A stretch of DNA of 64,000 nt from Desulfovibrio intestinalis (GCF_014202345.1 NZ_JACHGO010000010.1:16821-80820); one strand, 5' to 3'; shown: positions 46,396-55,329, counted from the first letter of the stretch. A program made the numbers and translations. The notes: a model not told the origin generated them from the letters alone.

Positions 46396-46627
46396 AAGGT
46401 GTAGCATGAATCCATATGAATACATATATCGTTTTTACATGTAACACGTTGTTATGAAAAAATATTGATTCTATTTCTTGATACCTTTTAATATGCGTTA
46501 GTATTGTCTGTGTTGGAAATATGGTTGGAAAATGTTAAGGGGTGTTGGAAGCTGAGTTGGAAAAATGATTTACTTGGGTTTTACCTAGTGCTCACCCTCT
46601 CTCGATGAGCCGTAGGAGAAGCTACTG

Positions 46628-47800
46628 ATGGCTGCATCAAAACGAAATGGTACAAAATATCCTGGGATTTTTTATCGAGAAGTAAAGCGTGTTGGCGGGC
46701 CCGGCGTTGAAAAGGTTTACTACGCTGTATATCGGCGCGATGGAAAACTAATTGAAACAAAGGTAGGTCGCCAGTATGCAGACGATATGACCCCTGCACG
46801 TGCAGCGGGTATCAGAGCAGAACTTCTAGAGGGTAAACGTCTATCTAGAAAAGAAGTCCGAGACGTTGCCAAAGCCGAAGCATCTCGGGAGGTGTGGACA
46901 ATCGAGTCTTTATGGAAAGAATATAAGTGTCGTAATCCTGGCCTTAAGGGCATAGTTACAGACCAAAATCGATTTCAACTTCACTTGTCCTCTGTGGCAG
47001 CTTTGCAGCCACAGGAAATATCTTCTACTGTGGTGGACAATATTCGGTTGGGATTAACGCAGCGTGGCCGCAAGCCAGGAACAGTCAGAAATGTTATCGA
47101 ACTGCTGCGCCGAATTATTTCATTTGGGGTGAAGAAAGGATTAGTCGCGCCAGATCTGGTAAAAGTTCACTTTGAGATGCCACGGTTAAATAACGAGCGT
47201 ACTGAAGATTTGTCCCCAATTCAGTTGGCATCACTTCTCCATGCAATTGAGACTACTAAGTATAGAAAAGCGGGAAGTATGATGCTGCTAGCTCTTTATA
47301 CAGGTATGCGCAGGGGGGAGATGTTTAATCTTAAATGGGAGCACATTGATTGGGCAAGAAGTTTTATTAATCTTGTAGGAAAAGATGACGGGCTTGGAGC
47401 GAAATCTGGTCAGTCTGAGCGCATCCCTCTCAATGAAATGGCACGTGAAGTTTTAACTTCAATTTCAAGAGGATCTAGCGAGTATGTCTTTCCAGGCAAA
47501 GGAGGAGGTAAGCTTGTTGACATTCGTAAGCAAGCAGATGCACTAAAAAAAGAAGCAAATTTACCTGCAGATTTTCGTCCTTTTCATGGGCTTCGCCATG
47601 TATATGCCAGTATGCTGGCAAGTTCAGGAAAGGTAAGCATGTATGAACTCCAGAAACTTATGACACACAAGAGTCCCGCAATGACCCAGAGATATGCTCA
47701 TTTGAGAGATGATGCATTGATTAAAGCGTCTGAAGTCGCAAAAGATGTCATTTCTGAGATCATGAACGTTCAGAGCAAAGTGCAAAAAGTAAAAGATTAG
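46628..47800 (+). CDS. int: Tyrosine integrase
   Basis: A 390-residue site-specific tyrosine recombinase of the phage/ICE type. It has an N-terminal DNA-binding arm, a SAM-like core-binding domain, and a catalytic domain with Arg in LYTGMRRGEMFNLKW, HxxR in HGLRHVYASM, and the nucleophile Tyr in MTQRYAHLRD. AGGAG lies nine bases before the ATG. It lies just inside a tRNA-Met 3' fragment and points away from it, the usual layout of an integrated island. The G+C is lower than in the siderophore region. It is followed after nine bases by an unknown gene. Confidence 0.92.
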   Translation: MAASKRNGTKYPGIFYREVKRVGGPGVEKVYYAVYRRDGKLIETKVGRQYADDMTPARAAGIRAELLEGKRLSRKEVRDVAKAEASREVWTIESLWKEYKCRNPGLKGIVTDQNRFQLHLSSVAALQPQEISSTVVDNIRLGLTQRGRKPGTVRNVIELLRRIISFGVKKGLVAPDLVKVHFEMPRLNNERTEDLSPIQLASLLHAIETTKYRKAGSMMLLALYTGMRRGEMFNLKWEHIDWARSFINLVGKDDGLGAKSGQSERIPLNEMAREVLTSISRGSSEYVFPGKGGGKLVDIRKQADALKKEANLPADFRPFHGLRHVYASMLASSGKVSMYELQKLMTHKSPAMTQRYAHLRDDALIKASEVAKDVISEIMNVQSKVQKVKD

Positions 47801-47809
47801 GAGAGGAGC

Positions 47810-48925
47810 GTGGTTACCTCTATTAGTTCGGATAAAATAAGTACGGCTTATTATACGGCATTTTTTTATTCTGAATACATGTTTAGAAAGATTATGTGTT
47901 GTAGGCCGAAGTTGCTTGAAGATATTGGGAAATTGAAGCACTTATTAGAAAGGATGATCGAATCCAGTGGGATAGATTTTAAGGGGGTCGATCAATCATA
48001 TCTTCTAGACAGGCTTGTAGAGTATCTCGCCTTTTTTCATTCTGATAAATACAACTGTAACGTATTTGCAGGGGCAATTCATCAGAGGTATCAAGCACGG
48101 CTAAATGCTATTGATGATGGGCAGATACAAAGACTTTTGGAAATGCTAAAAAGTGAAAAAAAAGACCATGATGTTTTTTATACGATCATAGATGATCTGA
48201 TAAGGTTATCTCTAAAATTTGGAATTTATGTTTCTCATCTTGATAGTTTTAAGAACTATGAAATTGACAGAATCAAGGATGGTGATAGCGCATATTTATT
48301 AAAGCATGTGTTTTTTAAGGATTTTGAAAGCTTTGGACTGAACTGTAATTTTGTAGATTTTGACGAAGCTATATATAATGGTGAATGTGAGTATGGATTA
48401 TTACCGCAATCTGATGAAAGTTTAACCCCCGAAGATGCTATCTGCGAATCTGAAGATTATTTTAAAAGCAGGAGTCTAAAGGTATATATCGATATTAACC
48501 ATAAAAATTTTGACCTTCAAACAGCATTTGATTGTGTTAGCAGTATTATAATAGCCTCAAAGTTTAGTGAAATGGAAGAAATAATAAGCAACTATGGTCA
48601 GTGTAAGAGCTTTGTGAATATGTATTTTGAAAGCGCTCTATTTAGATTCAAGAAAGATGAATTTATCGGAAAGTTGCTTGGTATCCTTATTTATGACGAA
48701 AAAATGGGTTGTAGCTCGTCGATAAAGGATCTGCTGTTGGAGGTATGGGGTAAGTACGGATTGAAAGTGAAAAATGAATGTAATGAAGAGGCGTGTAGGG
48801 CCGATTGCGTAAACATCGATATCTGTTCCAGAACTGCCTCAAGGTTGTACGATGTCGCAGATCGCTCAATAGCATCTGGAAAAATTATAACATCAAAAAA
48901 TACTTTCTGTACCGGTACAGGTTAA
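47810..48925 (+). CDS. Unknown protein coupled to the integrase
   Basis: A 371-residue acidic protein with no domain I recognise. Its GTG start is nine bases after the integrase stop, with GAGGAG almost touching it. An alternative ATG is at codon 24 (FYSEYMFRKI). It contains several Cys near both ends (MCCRP near the N-terminus; ECNEEACRADC near the C-terminus). The AT-rich codon use matches the integrase and the 413-codon gene. Tight linkage to int suggests a role in the element such as excision, directionality or immunity, but no motif proves it. Confidence 0.65.
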   Translation: MVTSISSDKISTAYYTAFFYSEYMFRKIMCCRPKLLEDIGKLKHLLERMIESSGIDFKGVDQSYLLDRLVEYLAFFHSDKYNCNVFAGAIHQRYQARLNAIDDGQIQRLLEMLKSEKKDHDVFYTIIDDLIRLSLKFGIYVSHLDSFKNYEIDRIKDGDSAYLLKHVFFKDFESFGLNCNFVDFDEAIYNGECEYGLLPQSDESLTPEDAICESEDYFKSRSLKVYIDINHKNFDLQTAFDCVSSIIIASKFSEMEEIISNYGQCKSFVNMYFESALFRFKKDEFIGKLLGILIYDEKMGCSSSIKDLLLEVWGKYGLKVKNECNEEACRADCVNIDICSRTASRLYDVADRSIASGKIITSKNTFCTGTG

Positions 48926-48991
48926 AATGTTCATGTCCCCTTTTTGGGCAGCAAATCAGGAGGACAGTTCTAACACTGCCCCCCTTAGAGT

Positions 48992-49093
48992 CTAGTCCTT
49001 CACCTCATCCATTATTACTTTCACGACTTTGAGCACGGCAATAATGATCACAAGCCATGCTGTGGCATCAAGCTCGCAACTCACCTTAGCCAT
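48992..49093 (-). CDS. 33-residue single-helix membrane peptide
   Basis: A small frame whose ATG overlaps the stop of the vWA gene by eight bases. GGAGG lies five bases before the ATG, inside the vWA coding end. It encodes MAKVSCELDATAW, then a hydrophobic helix LVIIIAVLKVVKVIM, and ends DEVKD. The strong ribosome site and the overlap argue for real, coupled translation. Its role is not known. It may be a membrane partner of the vWA protein or a toxin-like peptide. Confidence 0.55.
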   Translation of the reverse strand: MAKVSCELDATAWLVIIIAVLKVVKVIMDEVKD

Positions 49094-50738
49094 TCCTACC
49101 TCCTTCCAGTAAAACTCGTTGCAACAGACCGAACATTACAGGAGCCAGATCCGGAAGCTCTTTGATGGTCTGGCTGGTACGGGGGAGTAAGCTGGCAATA
49201 CTCTCGTCCCGAATCCCAAGGCCATAAACTTCAAATCCCAGCTTTAGCGCCATTGCTAAAGCGTCCTTACTTGCCTGAGGATTATCTGACGTTCCGTCTG
49301 CAATAATCAGGATAATTTTTCGATTTTCCTTTAAGGGCAACATGGTCTGCATGATCCACCAGAGGGCAGCAGCCAAAGGGGTTCCTCCTGAAGCTCCGAT
49401 TTCAAAATTCTCCGAAACTGCTTGCCCGTGTCGAACCAAAGAAACAACGGAGTTTGGCGCTGTTGTCGCCGGAAATGCCGTCACTGCCGGGTTAACTCCC
49501 TTGATGCCTGCCAAGGCCTTGGCTATGGCATAGCAAGCCTGCTTTGCGAGTGTGATGGGAGCGCCTGCCATACTGCCGCTGACATCCAGCAGAATGTGCA
49601 CGGCGGTATTAAGACCCGTTTGTTCGGACAGGGATTGAAATACACGGGAGTTGCCCACGTGTAGCTTATAAAGTGATCTTGGATGCAAGGTTCCCTTTCT
49701 GCCGATATGGCAGATTTGTCGGGTCTGTGCCTGCAGCAGACCTTGAAGGCGTGTACGCAGGGCGCTGCTGGCCCGGAGAGCATTATTTCTATGTTCTTCC
49801 GATAGTGGCAGCACCTGCCTGAAACCCTCAATCGCTACCGACAGATGACTTGTGCTTGAGTTTTCTTGCTGAAGCGTGAGCTGTGTGGCCAGTGCTTCCC
49901 CCAGGTTTTGAGGCAACGCATGGGCATCTGCCTTGAACAACTCCGCGAGCAAGGCTCTTTTATTTCTGCTCTCTTTCTGCAGTGATTGAGAAACGCAATC
50001 CGATAAATCTGTCTGCCCTGGTTGAGTTGCGCAATCGACCTGGCTACGTCGCTGCTTCTCGCTGCTATTATCTGATGTTGCAGACGTACCCCCCTTTCGA
50101 GTTGCCTGCAGTTCTGGTTTCCATTTCCGGATACAGTTTGCCAACTGGCGCGCATAGCCTATGGTGGTTGCGGTATCAGGGCAGTGGATACGTACTTTTA
50201 CCAGAACGCCATCCAACGCTTCTTTCAACCCTCTAAAGTTCTGGACAATAATTTCCGCTGACAATCTGCGGGGAATGTTGACTTCATCCACGTCCCATGA
50301 CCGCACGGTCAGCAGCACATACTCCATAACAGCAAGGGCCGGGGAATCATCCCCGGCCCTTGGCTCTGCCTTTTCCACAAAGAATCGTCGTATCAACCAG
50401 TTCAGGTTTTGCCGACAACCAGGAAAAATGGCAGACAGCTTTTTTTCGACTCTCCAATCTTCGAGGCAGTTGAAGAGATTGAAGGTTATGGGATCGAGGT
50501 TTGCGACCTTCAGTACGCTGAAATCCGTGTGCCTTATATGAGCCGCCTCGTGGTCGCAGAATCCCTTGGCTAGCGCCAATACTTCCGGTTCACAATCCAT
50601 AGGCAAGGCAGGTAAATAGATTATTTTGCCATCGGTGCAGGCATCCTTGCCGCCAATGCGTACCTGTACCCCATAGCGGTCGCCCAGAATGGACGCCACA
50701 AGGGGCAGGCAGTTAAGTACGTCTTTTGTGCGTATCAT
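49086..50738 (-). CDS. CobT-like vWA protein with HExxH motif
   Basis: A 550-residue protein with a C-terminal von Willebrand A domain. The MIDAS is complete: DVSGS near the domain start, the Thr in GGTPLAA, and the Asp in IADGTSDNP. Near the N-terminus CDHEAAHIRH holds H63-E-x-x-H67, a zinc-protease-like motif seen in CobT-like proteins. The middle (about 220-280) is Ser/Gln-rich. The frame opens at 50768, but that part covers a hairpin; the ATG at 50738 has GGGG upstream. It works, by analogy, with the MoxR/CobS-type ATPase at 52510-53847. True cobalt chelation is unlikely, since no cobN or cob genes are present. Confidence 0.8.
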   Translation of the reverse strand: MIRTKDVLNCLPLVASILGDRYGVQVRIGGKDACTDGKIIYLPALPMDCEPEVLALAKGFCDHEAAHIRHTDFSVLKVANLDPITFNLFNCLEDWRVEKKLSAIFPGCRQNLNWLIRRFFVEKAEPRAGDDSPALAVMEYVLLTVRSWDVDEVNIPRRLSAEIIVQNFRGLKEALDGVLVKVRIHCPDTATTIGYARQLANCIRKWKPELQATRKGGTSATSDNSSEKQRRSQVDCATQPGQTDLSDCVSQSLQKESRNKRALLAELFKADAHALPQNLGEALATQLTLQQENSSTSHLSVAIEGFRQVLPLSEEHRNNALRASSALRTRLQGLLQAQTRQICHIGRKGTLHPRSLYKLHVGNSRVFQSLSEQTGLNTAVHILLDVSGSMAGAPITLAKQACYAIAKALAGIKGVNPAVTAFPATTAPNSVVSLVRHGQAVSENFEIGASGGTPLAAALWWIMQTMLPLKENRKIILIIADGTSDNPQASKDALAMALKLGFEVYGLGIRDESIASLLPRTSQTIKELPDLAPVMFGLLQRVLLEGGRNG

Positions 50739-50758
50739 GTGGTACCCCATAACAAGAA

Positions 50759-50780
50759 AGCCCGGCATTTCTGCCGGGCT
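50759..50780. terminator. Hairpin between doc and the vWA gene
   Basis: A 9-bp stem (AGCCCGGCA with TGCCGGGCT) around TTTC, overlapping the doc stop codon. The T-run is good only on the plus strand. It separates the toxin-antitoxin pair from the vWA gene. Confidence 0.6.
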
Positions 50781-51174
50781 ATTGTTTTTGTTTGTTTTGC
50801 TTTTTCACAAGACTTCGCAAATCGCTTACCATCGTTGTAAACCGTTCAGCAGGCGGTAGCTGAAGCCACTGGATGACGAGCATATACAATCGCTCTGAAT
50901 CCGCATCTATGCGATGCTCGTTTATATACAGAAAGACTGAACAGGCTGCGAATGCCGTTCTCTTATTCCCGTCCATAAAAGGATGGTTAATCAGCAGACT
51001 TTCCATCAAGGCGCAAGCTTCTTCTACAATATCAGAATAGTACCCGCTCTGTGGGCGATATACGGCAGACTCCAAGCCACCCATATCCCGGATGCCCGCC
51101 ATGCCACCATACTTTTCAACAAGAACTGCATGCATGCCCAGAATATCGGCGACTGCCAGGTAGTCTCGACTCAT
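50779..51174 (-). CDS. doc: Doc-type Fic-family toxin
   Basis: A 131-residue Doc toxin. The Fic core HPFMDGNKRTA (His64 to Arg72) has the Lys that marks Doc kinases; Doc phosphorylates EF-Tu and stops translation. The length fits Doc (about 125). Its ATG overlaps the antitoxin stop by four bases. The pair lies inside the AAA/DUF3150/vWA gene row, on the same strand. Addiction of the mobile island is the likely use. Confidence 0.9.
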   Translation of the reverse strand: MSRDYLAVADILGMHAVLVEKYGGMAGIRDMGGLESAVYRPQSGYYSDIVEEACALMESLLINHPFMDGNKRTAFAACSVFLYINEHRIDADSERLYMLVIQWLQLPPAERFTTMVSDLRSLVKKQNKQKQ

Positions 51175-51407
51175 TTTGCCAGTTCTTTGTAAAGGGCATC
51201 ATGTTCAATCATGCTGACTTCAAGAGCATCAAGAACATGCCTACGCGCTGTAGGCCCCTTACGGTTTTCAATGTAAGCGCGAACAGCATCTTCCAGAACT
51301 GCCTGAACCTGACGACCGTCCTGCTGGGCAACGGCTTTTAGGCATTCATAAAGATCAGGTTCCATCTGACTGGCAAACTTGACCCGTTTGATTGATACCT
51401 GTGTCAT
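51171..51407 (-). CDS. Ribbon-helix-helix antitoxin of doc
   Basis: A 78-residue protein with an N-terminal ribbon-helix-helix pattern (KRVKFASQMEPDLYECLKAV) and a C-terminal tail that should bind the toxin. A TTG two codons upstream is in frame, but the ATG at 51407 has GGAG six bases before it. As the first gene of the pair it should repress its own promoter together with Doc. RHH antitoxins with Doc are less common than Phd, but known. Confidence 0.8.
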   Translation of the reverse strand: MTQVSIKRVKFASQMEPDLYECLKAVAQQDGRQVQAVLEDAVRAYIENRKGPTARRHVLDALEVSMIEHDALYKELAK

Positions 51408-51468
51408 AGGCAACTCCTTTTTGACAGGCTAGTTAGGGCTATGCCTTGCGTCAAGAAATTTCTTGATA

Positions 51469-52500
51469 CTACCACAGCCCCAAGCTGGGGATGGAGGGAT
51501 GCGGTAACGCACTGTCTCCCTCGGAGATGTCTGGCAATATCGGCGTATCATCCCCACCACCGGCACCATCCAGCGGTGCGATAAAGCCATCAAGACTAGG
51601 CATGCTGCCTGGACCAGCCAAGAGCGCATCCAGTACAAAATCCGGGGCATTCCCCTCGACGACCCTCTGGGCGTGAGCAATCAGGGCATCGCTGTCCTTA
51701 AGTAGACAAACCAGCCCTTGTAACAATAGCAAATCAGGGCCAGTGATATTGCCCTTCTTGGGGATACGAAACAGTGCCGCCTGCACGATGTCAGCCACCG
51801 GGGCAACATGCGGTTCTACGAAGGACAAACCCGTGAGTTTGGCATGCAGGGTCCGCAGAGGCGAAAGCGCTTTGTGGGTCACTTCCGTCTTGCCATGATA
51901 CACCCTGCGCCAGATATCTTCGGCAGACTTGGCCACCTCTCCAAAGAGCGTACTGCCCAGGCCTTGCACCTCCTCGGCCAAGCCGGCTTCCAGTACAGCG
52001 GTGTTGCTCATGTGCTGCTCAAGCGGAGCCACCTTATACAACTGCCAGCGGAAATCCATGCGATTCCGTACATAATCCGGCCCCACTGTGGAGTTACGGA
52101 TAATTTCGCCCCACTGGTGATGCTTTACAATCCATGATTGGATGTTTTGATCATAGTCGGCCAGAAAAGCCTCTTTTTCTTTCTGGAAGTCGTCGCGGAT
52201 GCTGATGAGTTCCTGTACGATTTCTCCAGCCTTTTCTTCAGGGATGGCCCAGCCGGACATGAAACGTACGCCATGCCTGTCCAGATAGTTTACGGCGCGG
52301 GCTTTGAGTGTACCAAATACACGAAGGCTTTCTGGATCAGCTATGCGCTTGGAGCCCAGAGAAGCCAAATCTTCAGGAGGCAACTCTGCACCACCAAGGT
52401 CTTCCTGGCTCATCTTGCGCCGGGCTGACCACAGGCTGACATTGAGGTTAAGGGCCAACAGGTTGTCCAGGATGCGAATGTCTGAAAGAACACGTGTCAT
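51469..52500 (-). CDS. DUF3150-like protein
   Basis: A 343-residue, mostly helical protein that resembles DUF3150 proteins, which accompany CobS-like ATPases and CobT-like vWA proteins on plasmids and integrative elements. The N-terminal VLSDIRILDNLLALNLNVSL and the WSARRKM that follows are the most typical parts. The C-terminal 60 residues are Gly/Asp/Pro-rich and probably disordered. The start is nine bases after the ATPase stop. Function is not known; assignment is from memory of family context. Confidence 0.7.
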   Translation of the reverse strand: MTRVLSDIRILDNLLALNLNVSLWSARRKMSQEDLGGAELPPEDLASLGSKRIADPESLRVFGTLKARAVNYLDRHGVRFMSGWAIPEEKAGEIVQELISIRDDFQKEKEAFLADYDQNIQSWIVKHHQWGEIIRNSTVGPDYVRNRMDFRWQLYKVAPLEQHMSNTAVLEAGLAEEVQGLGSTLFGEVAKSAEDIWRRVYHGKTEVTHKALSPLRTLHAKLTGLSFVEPHVAPVADIVQAALFRIPKKGNITGPDLLLLQGLVCLLKDSDALIAHAQRVVEGNAPDFVLDALLAGPGSMPSLDGFIAPLDGAGGGDDTPILPDISEGDSALPHPSIPSLGLW

Positions 52501-52509
52501 GATTTTCTC

Positions 52510-53847
52510 CTATAGTAAGCTCTTGCCGGGAACAAAGGCGTAGCCGTCTTTAAGTTTTTTGGCGGCTCGACACTCAAGTTCCAGAACGACATTTCCGCTT
52601 TCGCACTGCTCAGCAGGGATGAGCTTTTGTTGTCCAGCTGTACCCTGCTTGCCCCACTGAAGCATGAGTCCTTCTGGACGGGCCTCGCCAGTCCAGAATT
52701 TGCCGGACTGCGTTTGATCGGGCAGGCCATAGTCCACCTGTAGATAGACTCGAGGCTGTGGGACCGTGGGAACATAACGTAAGCGGCTCTTCATAAAGCG
52801 AAGGGCTGTGTCCCCTTGCAGGAATTCTTCTCCTGATTCGGAGCCCATTGCCTTGATGTCCGCCTCTGTATGCTGCGAAAACATGCGTTGAGCCAGTTCG
52901 TGCAGCATGGCGCGGGTTTCGCGACTGGCGCGATAGGCAAGTGCCCTGTCCAGGGCATAGGTCACTGGCTGAATGCCTTGATGGGCCAGAGGTTGGAAGC
53001 GCACGGTCAGATCACCCCAGCGCAGCAGGCTGCGTGTTGAGAAGGTGATCTCAATGGTGTTGGTGAGGTTGCCTGTTGAGGCCTCGCCCATGAACAGCTT
53101 GCGAACCTCGTTGGCATACTCCACCATGGTGCTACACAACTTGTCAGGCAGAGATGGAAATCGCTGATTGAGCAGCATTATCTCTGTGTTTGCATCTGGA
53201 TAGCCCATTTCACAGAGCATAAAACGGTCAGAGAATGCCAGATTTTGACGTTGAGTACCTTGATACAGACCGCTCTCATCTCCACCTCCATTGGTATTGG
53301 CTGTGGCGGCAAAGCGGAACATGGGGTGTGGGGCAATCAGTTCTCCGCCATTTTCAGCGATACATAATGGAGAACCGTCCAGGATCCCGTGCAGACCTGC
53401 GGCTACTTCGGGCGGGGTAATATCTATTTCATTTGCGAGAAAAATCCCCCCATACCGCATGGCAAGCGCAAGTGGGCCATACTCGAAAGCCATGTTGCCG
53501 TTGCGTACCGTGAGGTGCCCAATCAGATCTGCAAACTCCAACCTCCCATGCCCCGTCACTTCAAAGACGGGATAGTTAAGACGTGCAGCCAGTTGTTTGA
53601 TGCAGCTCGTTTTTCCACATCCACAGGGACCAAAGACATAGAGAGGTTCCCGCAAGCCAAGAAACCAGACCACCATATCGCGGCTGGATTCGTGAAAGAC
53701 ATATCCAGGATCAATCGCTGGAGTATACGCCGATGAAGTGGCGTAGCCCCGTATCGCGGTGCCGGAGGGCTTGCCGCTGAAAACCTGCCCGGCATCAAGG
53801 TCAGTGGGTTGAAGGCTGGCAAGATCGTTGACCTGATTTGTGCTCAT
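52510..53847 (-). CDS. MoxR/CobS-type AAA+ ATPase with C-terminal WGR-like domain
   Basis: A 445-residue AAA+ protein. Walker A is GPCGCGKTS (Lys79), Walker B GGIFLANEID, and sensor 1 FRFAATANTNG. An unusual C-terminal part (about 365-445) reads LMLQWGKQGTAGQQK and then AKKLKDGYAF, the pattern of a WGR domain, which binds nucleic acid or DNA ends in PARP-like proteins. GGAG lies six bases before the ATG. It is the first gene of the ATPase-DUF3150-vWA row. Such ATPases remodel targets held by the vWA partner. The WGR fusion hints that the target is DNA-linked. Confidence 0.8.
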   Translation of the reverse strand: MSTNQVNDLASLQPTDLDAGQVFSGKPSGTAIRGYATSSAYTPAIDPGYVFHESSRDMVVWFLGLREPLYVFGPCGCGKTSCIKQLAARLNYPVFEVTGHGRLEFADLIGHLTVRNGNMAFEYGPLALAMRYGGIFLANEIDITPPEVAAGLHGILDGSPLCIAENGGELIAPHPMFRFAATANTNGGGDESGLYQGTQRQNLAFSDRFMLCEMGYPDANTEIMLLNQRFPSLPDKLCSTMVEYANEVRKLFMGEASTGNLTNTIEITFSTRSLLRWGDLTVRFQPLAHQGIQPVTYALDRALAYRASRETRAMLHELAQRMFSQHTEADIKAMGSESGEEFLQGDTALRFMKSRLRYVPTVPQPRVYLQVDYGLPDQTQSGKFWTGEARPEGLMLQWGKQGTAGQQKLIPAEQCESGNVVLELECRAAKKLKDGYAFVPGKSLL

Positions 53848-53868
53848 AAGCTGCTCCTTAAATGCAGA

Positions 53869-53903
53869 AAGAGCCCGGCTCCTTTTAAGGGAACCGGGCT
53901 CTT
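53869..53903. terminator. Terminator after the zeta-like kinase gene
   Basis: AAGAGCCCGG (53869-53878) pairs with CCGGGCTCTT (53894-53903), with a small inner stem. It lies between the kinase stop and the AAA gene start. Confidence 0.75.
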
Positions 53904-53924
53904 CGAAATATGGCTTTCTATTAA

Positions 53925-54398
53925 TTAGTTTATTCTTTTGTAATTACAGGAGGAGTTGTCCAAAATAGTTGTTTTATCTGCAAGTGCCATAGCTTTGGGC
54001 AAGTTTTCAAGGCTGCGCGTAAAGCGGCGCACCACATCTTGCGACGGGACGGCATGGCCTCCACGAGAGGCACGGGACGCAACGCGTTCCAGCGCAAGTT
54101 CAGTTGACGCAAGGCGTATATACACAAGCTCGACTTCATAGCCACGCTGTTTAGCTTCTTCCATCAGTGAGAAATCAAATCGTGCTGTGAGGGTAGATTC
54201 CCGTGCGAATGAAACGCCTTCCTTTAGAAAAAGACGGGCCATACGGGCAGCGGCTTTTCCCGCAGCTATAGGAGACAGGCCTTCTGCAGCAAGCTTGTCT
54301 GGGTCAATAACCAGCAGGTTTTCCTGCATGGCGATTGCACGTGAAAATGTACTTTTGCCTGCCCCATTTGGCCCGCAGATGCATAAAAGCTTGGGCAT
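53925..54398 (-). CDS. Zeta-toxin-like small P-loop kinase
   Basis: A 157-residue P-loop protein with Walker A GPNGAGKSTFS at residues 9-19. VIDPDKLA and FARESTLT match the substrate site of zeta-toxin-type kinases, which phosphorylate UDP-N-acetylglucosamine. It ends soon after KTTILDNSSC, short of the ~190 residues usual in the family, so the C-terminus may be cut. Its ATG overlaps the stop of the small upstream gene by one base (TAATG), the layout of an antitoxin-toxin pair. Confidence 0.75.
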   Translation of the reverse strand: MPKLLCICGPNGAGKSTFSRAIAMQENLLVIDPDKLAAEGLSPIAAGKAAARMARLFLKEGVSFARESTLTARFDFSLMEEAKQRGYEVELVYIRLASTELALERVASRASRGGHAVPSQDVVRRFTRSLENLPKAMALADKTTILDNSSCNYKRIN

Positions 54399-54580
54399 TA
54401 TCCCACCTGATGTGTTTCAGGAAGCGAGGGTGTTTCTGTATGACCGTCAGGATAGCGCAGGGTGTACTGTCCATTTTCATCCAGATAGTTCAACGGGATG
54501 CCTTTTTTCAGCTCAAGCTCAAGAATAATACGCTGATTTTCAATAGCGGTCTGGACAAGCTCTTCCAAGGTAAGCGACAT
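54398..54580 (-). CDS. Small partner (antitoxin-like) of the zeta-type kinase
   Basis: A 60-residue acidic protein that starts MSLTLEELVQTAIENQRIIL and has a strong GGAGG four bases before the ATG. The C-terminal half reads NGQYTLRYPDGHTE. It is coupled to the kinase gene by TAATG. By size, charge and position it is a probable antitoxin. I do not know a named family. Confidence 0.65.
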   Translation of the reverse strand: MSLTLEELVQTAIENQRIILELELKKGIPLNYLDENGQYTLRYPDGHTETPSLPETHQVG

Positions 54581-55152
54581 GCTGCCTCCTTTTTTTATAG
54601 ATTACGAAGAACCCCGCCATCGGTCAACGCTGTGGGTGAGGTTCATATGCAGTCTACTTTTAATCTGTTTGAGTGGCAAAATTCTCAACTTATCAAAAGG
54701 TGCCCCAGTGCGTAAACGCACGAGAGCTAACAAGGCCTCTGTGGTCTTTCCGTAGTAATATATATCTGATTTTTTTGGGCCAATAGCTGTGTGGCAGATA
54801 CAAATGGAACAAGCCTTGTTGTCCATATTGGGTTTCGCTTAGGAGCAAAGGCCCTTCTTCATGAAGTATAAGTAACTCGCATGTTACGCATACTCAGCAT
54901 CATGACTACCAAAGCTACTTCCGAAAAAGTAACAGCTGATTCATACTATTCTACTTTGGTTTATTATAAGCCTTGAAGCTACAAGACCATCCATGATATC
55001 ATATCAACTTAAAGACACTTTTATAAACTCACTACATTAAACCTTTATTCTTTCATTAAAAATTTGAATGCTTAGTTTAGCAGGGGCAAATCCAAGCGCC
55101 TGCTATTTTCAGCCGAGCCCTGACAAGAGGTACACAGCGTGAGCGTCGAGCA
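54581..55152. other. AT-rich intergenic boundary
   Basis: About 570 bases between the small toxin-antitoxin operon and the polysaccharide cluster. A 74-codon frame on the minus strand (54602-54826) has no ribosome site that I can defend. The promoter for the polysaccharide genes should lie in the AT-rich part at 54940-55080. No JUMPstart/ops element is seen. Confidence 0.4.
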
Positions 55153-55329
55153 ATGTAAATACTACACATAGCTGAGTCTTTTGGCGGCGGCTGCCTTACT
55201 GCTCTTTCATTCTTAACAAAAAGTTTAACAAAGAATTATCAGCACACTATAGTATACAGTAGCCGCAACGAGACAGTAAAAAATTTTCGAGATAATTTTC
55301 ATGAGCATGTTAATTTTATCCCTCTAAAT
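55153..55329 (+). pseudogene. Lost 5' end of the GT4 gene (stop at codon 2)
   Basis: In the frame of the following gene, an ATG at 55153 is followed at once by TAA, then by ILHIAESFGGGCLTALSFLT and an open frame up to the ATG at 55330. This is the typical first beta-strand and glycine loop of a GT4 glycosyltransferase. One base (AAA to TAA at codon 2) would explain it. No ATG, GTG or TTG restores this part. Confidence 0.7.

Noticed and set aside
49086..53847. CobS/CobT as true cobaltochelatase subunits
   Set aside because: No cobN or corrin genes nearby, the ATPase has a WGR-like tail, and the context is a mobile island with toxin-antitoxin genes.
54602..54826. Minus-strand frame of 74 codons with a CxCH motif
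   Set aside because: No Shine-Dalgarno sequence, no family pattern; cannot be supported as a gene.
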